Assembly (NCBI GenBank): GCA_020073265.1
Contig: JAIQFN010000038.1
Span: forward strand, 1 to 58,171
Length of the DNA stretch: 58,171 nt
From: Terriglobia bacterium
Lineage (GTDB): Bacteria > Acidobacteriota > Terriglobia > Bryobacterales > Bryobacteraceae
Direction of reading: 5' to 3'
Shown here: in pieces, positions 8,385-16,796 of the stretch
Layout: every line of letters starts with the position of its first letter
Numbering within the stretch: the first letter of the stretch is position 1
The notes under the pieces: generated by a model
Told to the model about the DNA's origin: nothing
The model's database searches: none
The model's input: the letters and a program-made list of their open reading frames with translations, nothing else
Made by a program: the position numbers and the translations under genes

Positions 8385-9395
8385 TCAGCGTTGGTTTGCC
8401 CGGTTGCCCGAGAGAATGGTCTGCATGATGAGGGCATTGCCCTCGTGACAGGCGAATTCATAGAGCCGCTCATCGGTGCGCTTCAGCCTGATCATCGCGG
8501 TCCACGGTTTCGTCCAGGTGCTTGGATCGTCAAACGTCATCTCATAGCGGATCTCATCGGGCGCCACGCGCGAGAAGCGCTCGATCAAGTGAAAGTTTTC
8601 CGATGCACCCAAAGAATTCAACTCTCCGTTGAAATTCGTGGTATCCACGACCAAGGTGTCGTGCTCCCAATGCCCGCGCGAGTCTCCGGACCAAGTGTGA
8701 ATAGCAGCCGGAAGATGCGGACGTTCATCCAAAGGAAAGATACGCGTCTCGTGGATGTTTTCGGAGAACAAAAGCACGTGATCGCGGGTTTGGACGATCT
8801 GGTAGTAGCCATGCAGTCCCGCGCTATAGACTCCGTTGACGCGAGGCACGCCGAAGGTGATGCAACGATCTCCGGGCGCGACCTCCTTCGGTCCGGAAGG
8901 ATTGCCGGTCCCGGATCGTGAGCGGCCATAGGCTGCCCGGCGGCGCTGTCCGGCTTCGGTGAGAGCAGGCAACTTGCCATCCGGCGGGTCGATGATGAGC
9001 GAGGTCCGGTTATCGATGGTCAGCTCAGTCACCCGCTCGGCGCTATCGGTTGCGCCGCCGCTCTTATACTGCGGCAGATTCCGGAGGGCCGAAAGAAAGT
9101 ACGCGTCCGGCGCCGCGGCATCGCTATCGCCGCTGGTAAAGATTTTCTTCGCCCGCCGGTTCAATTCGGCTACTTCGTCGTCGGTGAGGAACTGGCGCCC
9201 TTCCAGTTCTTTCGGCCGTTCAAAAGGGGTGGCGAAGTTGTTCACCCAATTCCCTTGCAGGTCGGGATGGCCATCGGGCGTGCGCGGGATGGCTTTTGCC
9301 GCAGCGGGTTTTCGAGCGGGCGCGGGCTGACCGTGAACCGTGAACGCAAGTGCGGCCGCGAGGAACGAAGTAGTAAACGTTAGCCTCGAGAACAT
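8385..9395 (-). CDS. Secreted acidobacterial protein of the HPDLQGNW family, unknown function
   Basis: 336 residues with a signal peptide (MFSRLTFTTSFLAAALAF then HGQ). The mature N-terminus is Ala/Lys-rich, then RTPDGHPDLQGNW. The C-terminus holds TDERLYEFACHEGNALIM. The same motifs occur in the second copy at 14505-15539, so the two are paralogues. Between them are beta-rich segments (SLIIDPPDGKLP, then HVLLFSENIHETRIFPLD). Large paralogous sets of this type are known in Solibacter-like genomes, and their function is not established. It is likely periplasmic. It ends convergently 58 bp from the MFS/spermidine-synthase gene. Confidence 0.8.
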   Translation of the reverse strand: MFSRLTFTTSFLAAALAFTVHGQPAPARKPAAAKAIPRTPDGHPDLQGNWVNNFATPFERPKELEGRQFLTDDEVAELNRRAKKIFTSGDSDAAAPDAYFLSALRNLPQYKSGGATDSAERVTELTIDNRTSLIIDPPDGKLPALTEAGQRRRAAYGRSRSGTGNPSGPKEVAPGDRCITFGVPRVNGVYSAGLHGYYQIVQTRDHVLLFSENIHETRIFPLDERPHLPAAIHTWSGDSRGHWEHDTLVVDTTNFNGELNSLGASENFHLIERFSRVAPDEIRYEMTFDDPSTWTKPWTAMIRLKRTDERLYEFACHEGNALIMQTILSGNRANQR

Positions 9396-9841
9396 TCGGG
9401 CTCTCCTGGTTCGTAAGATTCTATCGCAGCGCGCGCGCTGGGCGGTATGCCAGGTAGTGCGCTAATTCTGAAATAGCGCACCACCGTATGCCACATGCTT
9501 CATGTTCACATATCAAGACCTGGAATTGACTGAAGGATGCGCGGCTATGGAGTTCAGCTATGAAGGCAAGCGCATGAATAGCGGTTTGCATCTGAGGATA
9601 ATTTTCCGGGATCTGACGCTGGTACTTTCCGGCTGCACTGGTACCCTTTCGCCGGTAACGAAACGTGCAAGCCGGCGTCTCATCTGACTACTGGTGCAAA
9701 AGTGTGAGGGAGAAGTGCCGATGTACGCGTCCTGCCGCCGGGAGATGTAAACCGTCAACCATCGATTCTCCGCAGGCCTGGCAGGAGCTGACTCCGGCTG
9801 GAGCGTGACGCGGGTTAGGTTCCGAAAAGGAGGTAGATGTC
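9396..9841. other. Long non-coding or weakly coding stretch before the coiled-coil gene
   Basis: About 446 bases. A 61-codon open frame (9502-9687, plus) has no ribosome binding site and an unconvincing composition, so it is not called. The 3' end carries a very strong ribosome binding site (AAAAGGAGGT, 9827-9836) for the following gene. The stretch may be a long 5' leader, but no recognised riboswitch fold was identified. Confidence 0.35.
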
Positions 9842-10486
9842 ATGCCTGCAAACGACTCGAAGGGTTCCAGCGACACGCCGGGAGCGCGATCGCACTCAAT
9901 GGTCCTGGGTTTGCTATGCGCCGGCACGCTGCTGGCTCTGGCTGGAAATGTGTATCAGTTCGTGGAGGGCCAGCGGCTGGCGCGTAGTCTGGCGTTAGTG
10001 CAGAGGAACGTAGCGAATCAGTTCGCAGAGATCAAGGAAGTGGAATCGGGCATACTGGAGCAGAATCTGCGGCGATTCGATGAATTCAGCAAGCAGTTCG
10101 AGGGGATGACCGCCGCGAACCTTCGGGAGGCTCGCATTGAGGTGAGAAGAAGCCGGTCGGAGCTGACCATGGCCCTGGAGCGGAAGCAGAAGGAAGTGGT
10201 GAGTGAAATGTCGGAATTGAAGTCCGACTTGAAGCAGGATGCCAGCGCCAAGGTAAGCCGGGTCTCCGCCGATCTGGATAAGACGCGGGTTGAGTTTCAG
10301 CGCGCGGTGAGTGACATCAATGTCAGCAGCAGTGAGATTCCGGCCAATTCCGAAGAGCAGGCGGTGGCGACCCAGGCGCCGGTTCCACGGGAGCAGCCCG
10401 CGCCGGCGGCCAGGAAGAAGACCTTCTGGGGCAAATTAAATCCGTTCAAGAGGAACAAGGAAAAGACTGACTTGGCTGGTCAGTGA
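9842..10486 (+). CDS. Single-pass membrane protein with long coiled coil
   Basis: 214 residues. A polar N-terminus is followed by one hydrophobic helix (about residues 20-42, VLGLLCAGTLLALAGNVYQF). Residues 45-150 are charged and heptad-like (EIKEVESGILEQNLRRFDEF, later SELTMALERKQKEVVSEM), as expected for a coiled coil. A Pro/Ala-rich linker and a basic tail (KLNPFKRNKEK) follow. The layout recalls methyl-accepting-like or membrane scaffold proteins, but no named domain is recognised. It has the strongest Shine-Dalgarno in the window, so it is probably well translated. It is followed by repeat family 2 and a separate gene. Confidence 0.7.
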   Translation: MPANDSKGSSDTPGARSHSMVLGLLCAGTLLALAGNVYQFVEGQRLARSLALVQRNVANQFAEIKEVESGILEQNLRRFDEFSKQFEGMTAANLREARIEVRRSRSELTMALERKQKEVVSEMSELKSDLKQDASAKVSRVSADLDKTRVEFQRAVSDINVSSSEIPANSEEQAVATQAPVPREQPAPAARKKTFWGKLNPFKRNKEKTDLAGQ

Positions 10487-10540
10487 GGCCGAGGCGGTCT
10501 CACTAGTTGTCGCCTAACGTCTTCGCTTTCCGCACAAGAC

Positions 10541-10582
10541 GCCGGCTGGAAAGCCGGCGGCAGCCACGATTGGCTGCCCCAC
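10541..10582 (+). repeat. Family-2 paired-hairpin palindromic repeat, copy 1
   Basis: Hairpin 1 has 5' arm GCCGGCT with a GGAA loop. Hairpin 2 has an 8-bp stem with 5' arm GGCAGCCA and loop CGAT. The unit ends CCCCAC. It sits between the coiled-coil gene and the isoaspartyl peptidase gene. Other copies are at 12584, 28042 (reverse orientation) and 47468. Confidence 0.8.
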
Positions 10583-10612
10583 TGTATGATAGCGGGCAGG
10601 CGTGGAGGTGCG

Positions 10613-11611
10613 ATGAAGAAGCTGGGTTTGGTTTTGATTCTAGCCGTTAGCGTCGCGGCGCAGCCGCCGGCGCGGAACTTCGGCATGGTGATCCACGGCG
10701 GCGCGGGGAATTACGACTCGATGACGGCCGAGCAGATCGGGCAGCGGCGCGACGCGATGACCAAGGCGATCCAGGCCGGCTATGCCATTCTCAAGCGCGG
10801 CGGCGCGAGCCTGGACGCGGTGGAGGCGGCCATTCGAGTGATGGAAGATTCCGGGCTGTTCGATTCGGGGCGCGGCGCTTATTACACCAAGGACGGGGTG
10901 CCGGAGATGGACGCGGCCATCATGGACGGGCGGACGCTGGCGGCGGGCTCTGTGGCATCGGTCCAGCACATAGCGAATCCCATTCACCTGGCGCGCCTGG
11001 TGATGGAGAAGACGCCGCACGTTCTGCTGGTGGGGGCGGGCGCCGAGGAGTTCGCGAAGTCGCAGGGCATCGAGCTGGTGTCGCCGTATTATTTCTACAC
11101 GGAGCGGGAATGGAATCGCTTCCAGAAAGCGAAGGAGGCGGCGGAGAAGAAGAAGTCTTCCGAGCACGGGACGGTGGGGGCGGTGGTGCTGGATCAGGCG
11201 GGGAATCTGGCGGCCGGCACGTCGACGGGCGGGACGGTGATGAAGATGCCGGGGCGCGTGGGGGATTCGCCGATCATCGGCGCGGGGACTTACGCGAACA
11301 ATTTGAGCTGCGCGGTGTCGGGCACCGGGACGGGCGAGTTTTACATGCGCAACGTGGTGGCGTCGGATATTTGCGCGCGGGTGCGGTATCTGCATGTGCC
11401 GCTCGAGCAGGCGGCGGACGATGTGGTCATGAAGGAGCTGGTGGAGCAGCACGGCGACGGCGGGGTGATCGCGATGGACCGGCAGGGCAACGTCGCGACG
11501 CCGTTCAACACGGCGGGAATGATGACGGCGACGGTGCGGGCGGATGGCGTGATCACGCTGCGGGGTTGGAACAAGAGCGCGAAGCCGGTTACGGCGCCGG
11601 CGGAGAAGTAA
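10613..11611 (+). CDS. Isoaspartyl peptidase/L-asparaginase (Ntn-hydrolase)
   Basis: 332 residues from the ATG at 10613, with GGAGGTG just upstream; the frame extends back to 10586 without a better signal. MKKLGLVLILAVSVAAQ is a signal peptide. The mature protein starts with the family motif MVIHGGAGNYD. The self-cleavage site is HGTVGAVVLD, with the nucleophile Thr at about residue 187. GTSTGGTVMKMPGRVGDSP and GAGTYANN form the substrate pocket. The enzyme hydrolyses beta-aspartyl dipeptides and asparagine, here probably in the periplasm. Its 3' end overlaps the convergent gene by 23 bp. Confidence 0.9.
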   Translation: MKKLGLVLILAVSVAAQPPARNFGMVIHGGAGNYDSMTAEQIGQRRDAMTKAIQAGYAILKRGGASLDAVEAAIRVMEDSGLFDSGRGAYYTKDGVPEMDAAIMDGRTLAAGSVASVQHIANPIHLARLVMEKTPHVLLVGAGAEEFAKSQGIELVSPYYFYTEREWNRFQKAKEAAEKKKSSEHGTVGAVVLDQAGNLAAGTSTGGTVMKMPGRVGDSPIIGAGTYANNLSCAVSGTGTGEFYMRNVVASDICARVRYLHVPLEQAADDVVMKELVEQHGDGGVIAMDRQGNVATPFNTAGMMTATVRADGVITLRGWNKSAKPVTAPAEK

Positions 11612-12524
11612 GCTCAAGCGGCTGGGCGAACCAGCTCAAGTGCATGAGGCCGTCGGACCAGCGGGCGAAGACCAGCTTGTCGCCGTCGGTGCCGTAGAGT
11701 GCGGCGTCTGGCGCGCTCACCGGCTCCCAGGTTGAGAGCGCGCGATTGAGCCGGAAAACTCGACGGGATTTCGCTTCGCGGTCGTAGCGGTGCACGTAGG
11801 CCTGGTTGTCGCTGGTGAGCACTACGCCAGGAAACTGATCGGAGGGGTCCAGCTTCCAGCGGCCGGTGAGATGGCCGTCGAGGTCCAGCTCGACCCATTC
11901 CCTTTGATTGCTGACGGTGCCCGAAACTGCATGGATGCCGATGCGGTCGCTGGTGACGGTGATACTGCGCGATTGCCAATGGTCCGTGCCCGGCTCGAGG
12001 CCGCGTGGAAACAGCGACCTGGGGAGGAACGCCGCGGTCTCCTTGCCGTCGCTGGAGTATTTTCGAACCGTCGCGTAGTCCTGCTTGTCGGGAAAGCCCT
12101 GCTTGACCGCATCGCGTTGCCAGCCGAACGACCACAATGAGTGATCCTCGCCGAAAGACAGATGCGCGGGGATGTAGCGGCCGGTGTCGATGGAGCGGAG
12201 CAAAACGCCGGAGGAGTCGCGAAGGTCGATGCCGGCGTGGGAGCGGCTATCCCAGGAGATGGCCAGAGTGCCGTCGGAGTCAACCGCGACGAATAGCGCT
12301 TGCACGTAGGTATCGGGACGGTTTTGGGGTACAAGCGTCAGGTTGCGGCCGTCGGGGGCGAACAACGTGACGACGCCGCCCGCGGTGCACGAGAACAGGT
12401 AGCCGTTGTAAAAGCCGGGCATCTCCTTGGTGACGAATGCGGCGGCTGACGTCTCGCGGATGGGAGCGCTGTCGGACCAGGCCGGAAGGGTCAGAAGCCC
12501 GAAGATGGTGATGGCTCGGAGCAT
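11589..12524 (-). CDS. Secreted propeller-like protein, unknown function
   Basis: 311 residues from the ATG at 12524, which has AAGGAGGCG upstream. The longer frame to 12623 is only open because repeat copy 2 is open in that frame. A signal peptide is followed by repeated short beta patterns (VVTLFAPDGRNLTLV, ALFVAVDSDGTLAISW, WSFGWQRD, VYSSDGKE-like VRKYSSDGKE). These look like blades of a six-bladed or similar propeller, but no named repeat family is certain. Its 3' end overlaps the isoaspartyl peptidase gene on the opposite strand. Confidence 0.7.
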   Translation of the reverse strand: MLRAITIFGLLTLPAWSDSAPIRETSAAAFVTKEMPGFYNGYLFSCTAGGVVTLFAPDGRNLTLVPQNRPDTYVQALFVAVDSDGTLAISWDSRSHAGIDLRDSSGVLLRSIDTGRYIPAHLSFGEDHSLWSFGWQRDAVKQGFPDKQDYATVRKYSSDGKETAAFLPRSLFPRGLEPGTDHWQSRSITVTSDRIGIHAVSGTVSNQREWVELDLDGHLTGRWKLDPSDQFPGVVLTSDNQAYVHRYDREAKSRRVFRLNRALSTWEPVSAPDAALYGTDGDKLVFARWSDGLMHLSWFAQPLELTSPPAP

Positions 12525-12583
12525 AACGCGCCTCCTTATGCATTTTATGACGGGGAGGGGTGTTGAAACGTTGAGTCCGGAGG

Positions 12584-12623
12584 GCCGGCTGAAGCCGGCT
12601 GCAGGCAGGATTGCCTGCCCCAC
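12584..12623 (+). repeat. Family-2 paired-hairpin palindromic repeat, copy 2
   Basis: Hairpin 1 has GCCGGC arms with a TGAA loop. Hairpin 2 has 5' arm GCAGGCA, loop GGAT and complementary 3' arm. The unit ends CCCCAC and touches the stop of the alpha/beta hydrolase gene at 12625. Confidence 0.8.
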
Positions 12624-12624
12624 C

Positions 12625-13767
12625 TTAGTATCCGAGTTTTAGGGCGCCTTGTTGGCTGCCTTTGATGGAGCCTTTGGTCAGCCATTCGAGCGAGGCGGCG
12701 AAGAGCAGCAGGTGATTTTTTTCCCACATCGCGTTGTGGGAGGAGCAGGCCAGGTCGATGAAAACTTTCTCGGACGAGCCGAGGTCGGTGTAGAGCTCGC
12801 GGACGCGTTCGGGCTGGACCTGCTTGTCGTGCGCGCCCGAGACCATCAGCGTGGGGATGTTCATCTTGGCGGCGACGGTGTTGTTCCAGCCCCAGACGGT
12901 GGTCTGCGGGGCGCGGCGGACGCCGGTCCCCCAGGTTGCGCCGACCGGATCGGAGGCGAGCATCGCGGACCAGACGGCATCGTGCGCGGCGCGGTCATAT
13001 TGATCGGGACAGCCGACCTGGCGATCCCAACCCTCGGTGAAGGCCTCGCGCGATTGCGTGTTGAAGGCCGGGCCGTCGCGGGGGAGTTTTTCGGGCGCAG
13101 TAGCGCTGCCGGCACGACCGTAGGCGGGCGCTAGCAGAACCAGCGAGCGGACCTTTTCCGGATTCTGCGCGGCATAGCCACCGGCGCGCGGGCCTCCGAG
13201 GGACCAGGCAATGAGGCTGACGCGCTCGACGTGGCGCAGCGAGCGCACGTGGTCGACCACCGCGGCGATGTCGTTCCAGTCGGACGCGATGGTGGTGAGC
13301 TGGTGCGGGTAAGACGGCGAGCAGGGCGCGGCGATCAGGGTGTTGATGAAGCCGTTCTGCTGGTCGCGCGATAAATTGCAGGGGTCGTTCATCGGCGCCG
13401 GTCGCGTGGAGCGGCCGTAGCCGGTGGTGTCCATGGCGAAGACGTCGAATCCGGCGTTGGCCAGGTAGGCCATCCAACTGTAGTCCTGGTAGGGGACGTC
13501 GAAGGCGACTTCGGCGGGCGTGCCGGCGCCGTGGATGAAGAGCACGACGCGGTCGGAGGGGACGGCGCTGCGCAGGACCGTGCTGGCGCGGGCGATTTCA
13601 CGGACGTAGATTTCGGTGGTCTGGCCGTCCAGGACCGGGACCGTGGAGCGGACGCGGACGTAGTGGTCGACGGTGAGCAGGCGGTCGCCATCGTCGGCGA
13701 AGGACAACGGGGCCATGAGGCATGCGAGGCAGGCGGGGGCGAGCAACAGTCTTGAGAATTGGCGCAT
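12625..13767 (-). CDS. Secreted alpha/beta hydrolase
   Basis: 380 residues with a signal peptide (MRQFSRLLLAPACLACLMAP, then SFADDG). The oxyanion-hole region reads VVLFIHGAGTPAE. The nucleophile elbow is LIAWSLGGPRAG, an AxSxG form of the usual GxSxG. The acid is probably Asp in VSGAHDKQV and the base His in CSSHNAMW. A large cap between them carries several Cys (NDPCNLSRD, AAPCSPSY, VGCPDQYD), possibly disulfides. The substrate is unknown; esters or lactones are plausible. The start at 13767 is supported by the signal peptide. Confidence 0.82.
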   Translation of the reverse strand: MRQFSRLLLAPACLACLMAPLSFADDGDRLLTVDHYVRVRSTVPVLDGQTTEIYVREIARASTVLRSAVPSDRVVLFIHGAGTPAEVAFDVPYQDYSWMAYLANAGFDVFAMDTTGYGRSTRPAPMNDPCNLSRDQQNGFINTLIAAPCSPSYPHQLTTIASDWNDIAAVVDHVRSLRHVERVSLIAWSLGGPRAGGYAAQNPEKVRSLVLLAPAYGRAGSATAPEKLPRDGPAFNTQSREAFTEGWDRQVGCPDQYDRAAHDAVWSAMLASDPVGATWGTGVRRAPQTTVWGWNNTVAAKMNIPTLMVSGAHDKQVQPERVRELYTDLGSSEKVFIDLACSSHNAMWEKNHLLLFAASLEWLTKGSIKGSQQGALKLGY

Positions 13768-13824
13768 GGATTCTCCCGGGCGCGGTGGCGCTTCGGTATT
13801 AGTATACGGGACGTAACCGGCCGG

Positions 13825-14508
13825 CTATGGAAGGGGGAGCGGCGGCTTCTCGCCCGGGGGCAACTGCATATCGAATGCCGTGAGTAACGCCGCCGTTGAA
13901 GAATAGGCGCCCATGAGCGCGACCAGGTTGAACAATCCGCGCGGGCCGCACAATTTCAACGCGCGTGCAAAAATGTCCGGGGTGACCTTCTTCGCGCCGA
14001 ATATCTGGCGGCCCAACTGGATGACGACCGCCTCCGGTTCGGGGAGACCGGCAGTGGTGCGCCGGAATTTCACGACGTCGATGGTGGACTGGCTGAGTCC
14101 TTCGCGTAGCGCGATGGGCTGATGGGCGGCCCATTCGAACTGGCTATTCGTCTCGCGGGCCGTGACGAGTATGGCCAGCTCGCGCATGGTTCCGCTGATT
14201 CCGGATTCGAATCGCAGCGCTTGATTGAGCTGGCGTTGCAGTTCTCCGACTTTGGGACTGTAGAGCCGCATGCCGGTTGGTCCGCGCAAGCCGACGATGT
14301 TGCGGCCGTCCTGGCGGGTGGCTTCGTCGTACAGCTTTTTGCCTTGGTCGTCGAGTTGGTCGCGCTGCAGCAGCGGAAGGCGAAATCCGGAATCCGGGTA
14401 TACGTCTTTGGGAAATGCAGCGGCGGCGGCTGGCTGCGCGCGGCTGACGGGACTGAATCCGACGAGCGCGGCTGCTCCGATCGCCCAGAGCGACGCTCGG
14501 CGTCTCAT
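13825..14508 (-). CDS. Exported carboxymuconolactone decarboxylase-like protein
   Basis: 227 residues with an Arg-rich signal peptide (MRRRASLWAIGAAALVGFSP). The core, MRELAILVTARETNSQFEWAA followed by HQPIALREGLSQSTIDVVKF, matches the alpha-helical carboxymuconolactone decarboxylase fold. The CxxC pair of the AhpD redox branch is absent, so peroxidase activity is unlikely. Its ATG overlaps the stop of the upstream gene in an ATGA junction, so translation is probably coupled to the HPDLQGNW protein. This suggests joint function, perhaps in aromatic compound breakdown, but that is inference. Confidence 0.78.
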   Translation of the reverse strand: MRRRASLWAIGAAALVGFSPVSRAQPAAAAAFPKDVYPDSGFRLPLLQRDQLDDQGKKLYDEATRQDGRNIVGLRGPTGMRLYSPKVGELQRQLNQALRFESGISGTMRELAILVTARETNSQFEWAAHQPIALREGLSQSTIDVVKFRRTTAGLPEPEAVVIQLGRQIFGAKKVTPDIFARALKLCGPRGLFNLVALMGAYSSTAALLTAFDMQLPPGEKPPLPLP

Positions 14509-15539
14509 CGGTTCGCTCCCTTTTGTTTCGCGGCTTCCTGTTCCTGTGCGCGCGCGCCTTGCAGAATGCCGGGCATGGCGTAGTTGCCCTCATGGCAGGC
14601 GTACTCGTAGATGCGCTCGTCGGTTTTTTCGAGCGACGCTTCCATGGTCCAGGGCTTGGTGTACACGGTGGGATCGTCGATGGTGGCGCGGTAGATGATG
14701 GAATCCGGGCCGGTGCGGGTGAAGCGCTCGGTGATGCGCAGGTTCTGGTCGGTCATGCCGTCGTATTGAACGCCGAAGCGGCTGCGGTCGTTGAAGCGGA
14801 AGTTGGTGGACTCGATCAGCAGGGTGTCGCCGTCCCAATGGCCTCGCGACACGCCGGTCCATTCGCGGATGGATTCCGGCAGATTCGGGCGGCCGTCCAG
14901 AGGGATGACGCGGACCTGGTAGCCCATCTCGGCGAGAATGAGCAGGTAATCCGGCGTCTGCACGATTTGATAATTGTTGTTGTAGTTGCCGGGGATCATC
15001 GGCGGGCCGGACTGCGAGAACATGAGGCAGCGGTCGGGCAGCGGGCGGTCTTCGGGGCCGTCGGCGGGATGCTCGGCGAACTTCTGTTCGATGGCTTGAA
15101 ATTTCGCGCGCGCCTCGGGGGTCATGGGAGGGATTCTGCCGTCGGGTGGATCGATGACGATCGAGGTGCGCCGGGTGCGGGCGAGCCTGGTGCCGCGGTC
15201 GTAAAACAGTTCGTTATAGGATCGCGCGAGGTCGGCTTCCTTGGGTCCATCGCGGCGGTCTCGATTGAGGTCCTGCACGCGCTTCTTTTCGTAGGCGGCC
15301 GCCTCTTGTTCGGTGTAAAACGCTTTGGCGCCGAGTTCGGTGGGACGCTGCAGCGGGGTGAGGCTGGCGGAATTCCAGTTGCCTTGCAGGTCCGGGTGTC
15401 CGTCTGGGGTGCGGGGCGGGGTCCAGACGTTTTTCGGCGACGCTTGCTGGGCGTGAGGTTGCGCGGAGGCCGGGAGCGTAAACGTGAGAGCGAAGAGCGC
15501 TGCCAGAGCGGGGAGGGGCAGGACGAATCGGTAAGGCAT
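14505..15539 (-). CDS. Secreted HPDLQGNW-family protein, second paralogue
   Basis: 344 residues with a signal peptide ending TLPASAQ. It shares RTPDGHPDLQGNW, SIVIDPPDGRIPP, a YQIVQTPDYLLILAE strand and the C-terminal TDERIYEYACHEGN with the gene at 8385-9395. It differs in having a long charged helix (EQEAAAYEKKRVQDLNRDRR). The two overlap in motif order over nearly the full length, so they are full-length paralogues, not a shared domain. The stop overlaps the next gene's ATG (ATGA), forming a two-gene operon. The function is unknown. Confidence 0.8.
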   Translation of the reverse strand: MPYRFVLPLPALAALFALTFTLPASAQPHAQQASPKNVWTPPRTPDGHPDLQGNWNSASLTPLQRPTELGAKAFYTEQEAAAYEKKRVQDLNRDRRDGPKEADLARSYNELFYDRGTRLARTRRTSIVIDPPDGRIPPMTPEARAKFQAIEQKFAEHPADGPEDRPLPDRCLMFSQSGPPMIPGNYNNNYQIVQTPDYLLILAEMGYQVRVIPLDGRPNLPESIREWTGVSRGHWDGDTLLIESTNFRFNDRSRFGVQYDGMTDQNLRITERFTRTGPDSIIYRATIDDPTVYTKPWTMEASLEKTDERIYEYACHEGNYAMPGILQGARAQEQEAAKQKGANR

Positions 15540-15587
15540 GCAGCTTCCTTTCGAATGCTTATACCGATTCTCCTACAACTCCGGCGG

Positions 15588-15633
15588 GCGTTCACACGAG
15601 TGTGAACGCGGCACGCAGGAGTGCGTGCGCCAC
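15588..15633 (+). repeat. Family-1 paired-hairpin palindromic repeat, copy C
   Basis: Nearly identical to copy B: hairpin 1 with 5' arm GCGTTCACA and loop CGAG, hairpin 2 with 5' arm GCACGCA and loop GGAG, ending GCCAC. It lies between the stop of the NHL gene and the start of the HPDLQGNW gene, both on the minus strand. Confidence 0.85.
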
Positions 15634-15637
15634 CTCG

Positions 15638-16759
15638 CTAGTGCGTGCCGGTGGACGTTCGCGTTTTTTCGGGATGGAGGATGATTTTCTGGACACGCCA
15701 GTTGTTCATGTCGGCGACGAACAGCGTGTTCTCGGAGGGACAGGCCAGGCCGTGGGTCCAGTTGAATTGGCCCAGGTCGTGTCCGGATTCGCCGAACATG
15801 CCGACGATCTTGCCGTCCAGCGTCAATTTGTAGATGCGGCCGGGTTCGGAGTCCGAGGTGAACAGATACTGGGTGGGACCCTGCGTGATGCAGATGGTCC
15901 AGGGCTGGGTCTCGTCGGGCGGATTCGGGGACAGGTTGCCCAGCACCGGATGGCGCGTCTTGTCGTAGGGCGCGTTCAGGAAGATGAAGCGCTGGAAATT
16001 TCCATCGCGATCGAAGACCTGGATGCGGCGGTTGCCGCGGTCGGCGACATAGACGTTGTTCTGACGGTCGATGCCGATGTTGTGCGGAACGTTGAACTGG
16101 CCGGGGTTTTCGTCGGCATGCTGGCCGCTCGGACCGCGCGATCCCCAGGACTTGATCCAGTTGCCGTGCTTGTCGAACTTAGCGACGCGGGAGTTGGTGT
16201 AGCCATCGCTGACATAGATGTTGTCATCGCTATCGAAGGCGACGTCGGTGGGTGTGCGGAAGTATCCGTCGATATGCGGCGGCGCCGGACGGCCCTGGCC
16301 GCCACGTCCCATGCCATTGCCGCGGAACCATTCGGGCTCATCGGGTCCTTCCGGACGACGGCCCAGGTTCAGCGTCACGTACCCGGCCGGGTTGAAGCGC
16401 ATCACGGTGTTGGCGCCTTTGTCGACGATCCACAGGTTGTCGTACTTGTCGAAGCGCGCGCTGTGCGCGTACCCGAGGCCGTAGACGCCGTGGCCCACTT
16501 CGCGGACGAACTTGCCGTTCTCATCGAACTCCAGCAGTTGCGTGGAGGCGTTGCCGTAGAGCGGGCCGGAGGTGCTGCTGCCGGGATGGTTGACCACCAG
16601 GACATGGCCTTTGGAGTTAACGGCTACCGAGAGTACCTCGCCGAGATTCATGTCGGGCGAGTACTTCAACGGCTGGGGAACCGAATCGAACGGTAGCGTG
16701 GGGACGGCCTGCTGGGCGAACAGGGGAGCCGCGAGCAGAAGAAGCGATGCGATGCGCAT
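15638..16759 (-). CDS. Secreted NHL-repeat propeller, peptidylglycine amidating lyase-like
   Basis: 373 residues from the ATG at 16759; the frame is open to 16879, but MRIASLLLLAAPLFAQQ is a signal peptide. The body has NHL-type blades: GYAHSARFDKYDNLWIVDKG, RTPTDVAFDSDDNIYVSDGY, NSRVAKFDKHGNWIKSWGSRG, GQFNVPHNIGIDRQNNVYVA then DRGNRRIQVFD. This series is typical of bacterial proteins resembling peptidyl-alpha-hydroxyglycine alpha-amidating lyase. In bacteria their role is mostly unproven. It is probably periplasmic. It is divergent from the VOC-SpoIIE gene, with only 37 bp between starts. Confidence 0.82.
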   Translation of the reverse strand: MRIASLLLLAAPLFAQQAVPTLPFDSVPQPLKYSPDMNLGEVLSVAVNSKGHVLVVNHPGSSTSGPLYGNASTQLLEFDENGKFVREVGHGVYGLGYAHSARFDKYDNLWIVDKGANTVMRFNPAGYVTLNLGRRPEGPDEPEWFRGNGMGRGGQGRPAPPHIDGYFRTPTDVAFDSDDNIYVSDGYTNSRVAKFDKHGNWIKSWGSRGPSGQHADENPGQFNVPHNIGIDRQNNVYVADRGNRRIQVFDRDGNFQRFIFLNAPYDKTRHPVLGNLSPNPPDETQPWTICITQGPTQYLFTSDSEPGRIYKLTLDGKIVGMFGESGHDLGQFNWTHGLACPSENTLFVADMNNWRVQKIILHPEKTRTSTGTH

Positions 16760-16796
16760 GGTGTTTTGCCTCCGACGATTGTTCATCTTATCAGGG

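Noticed and set aside
9502-9687. 61-codon frame in the gap before the coiled-coil gene
   Set aside because: No ribosome binding site and no recognisable pattern; short open frames are expected by chance in GC-rich DNA.
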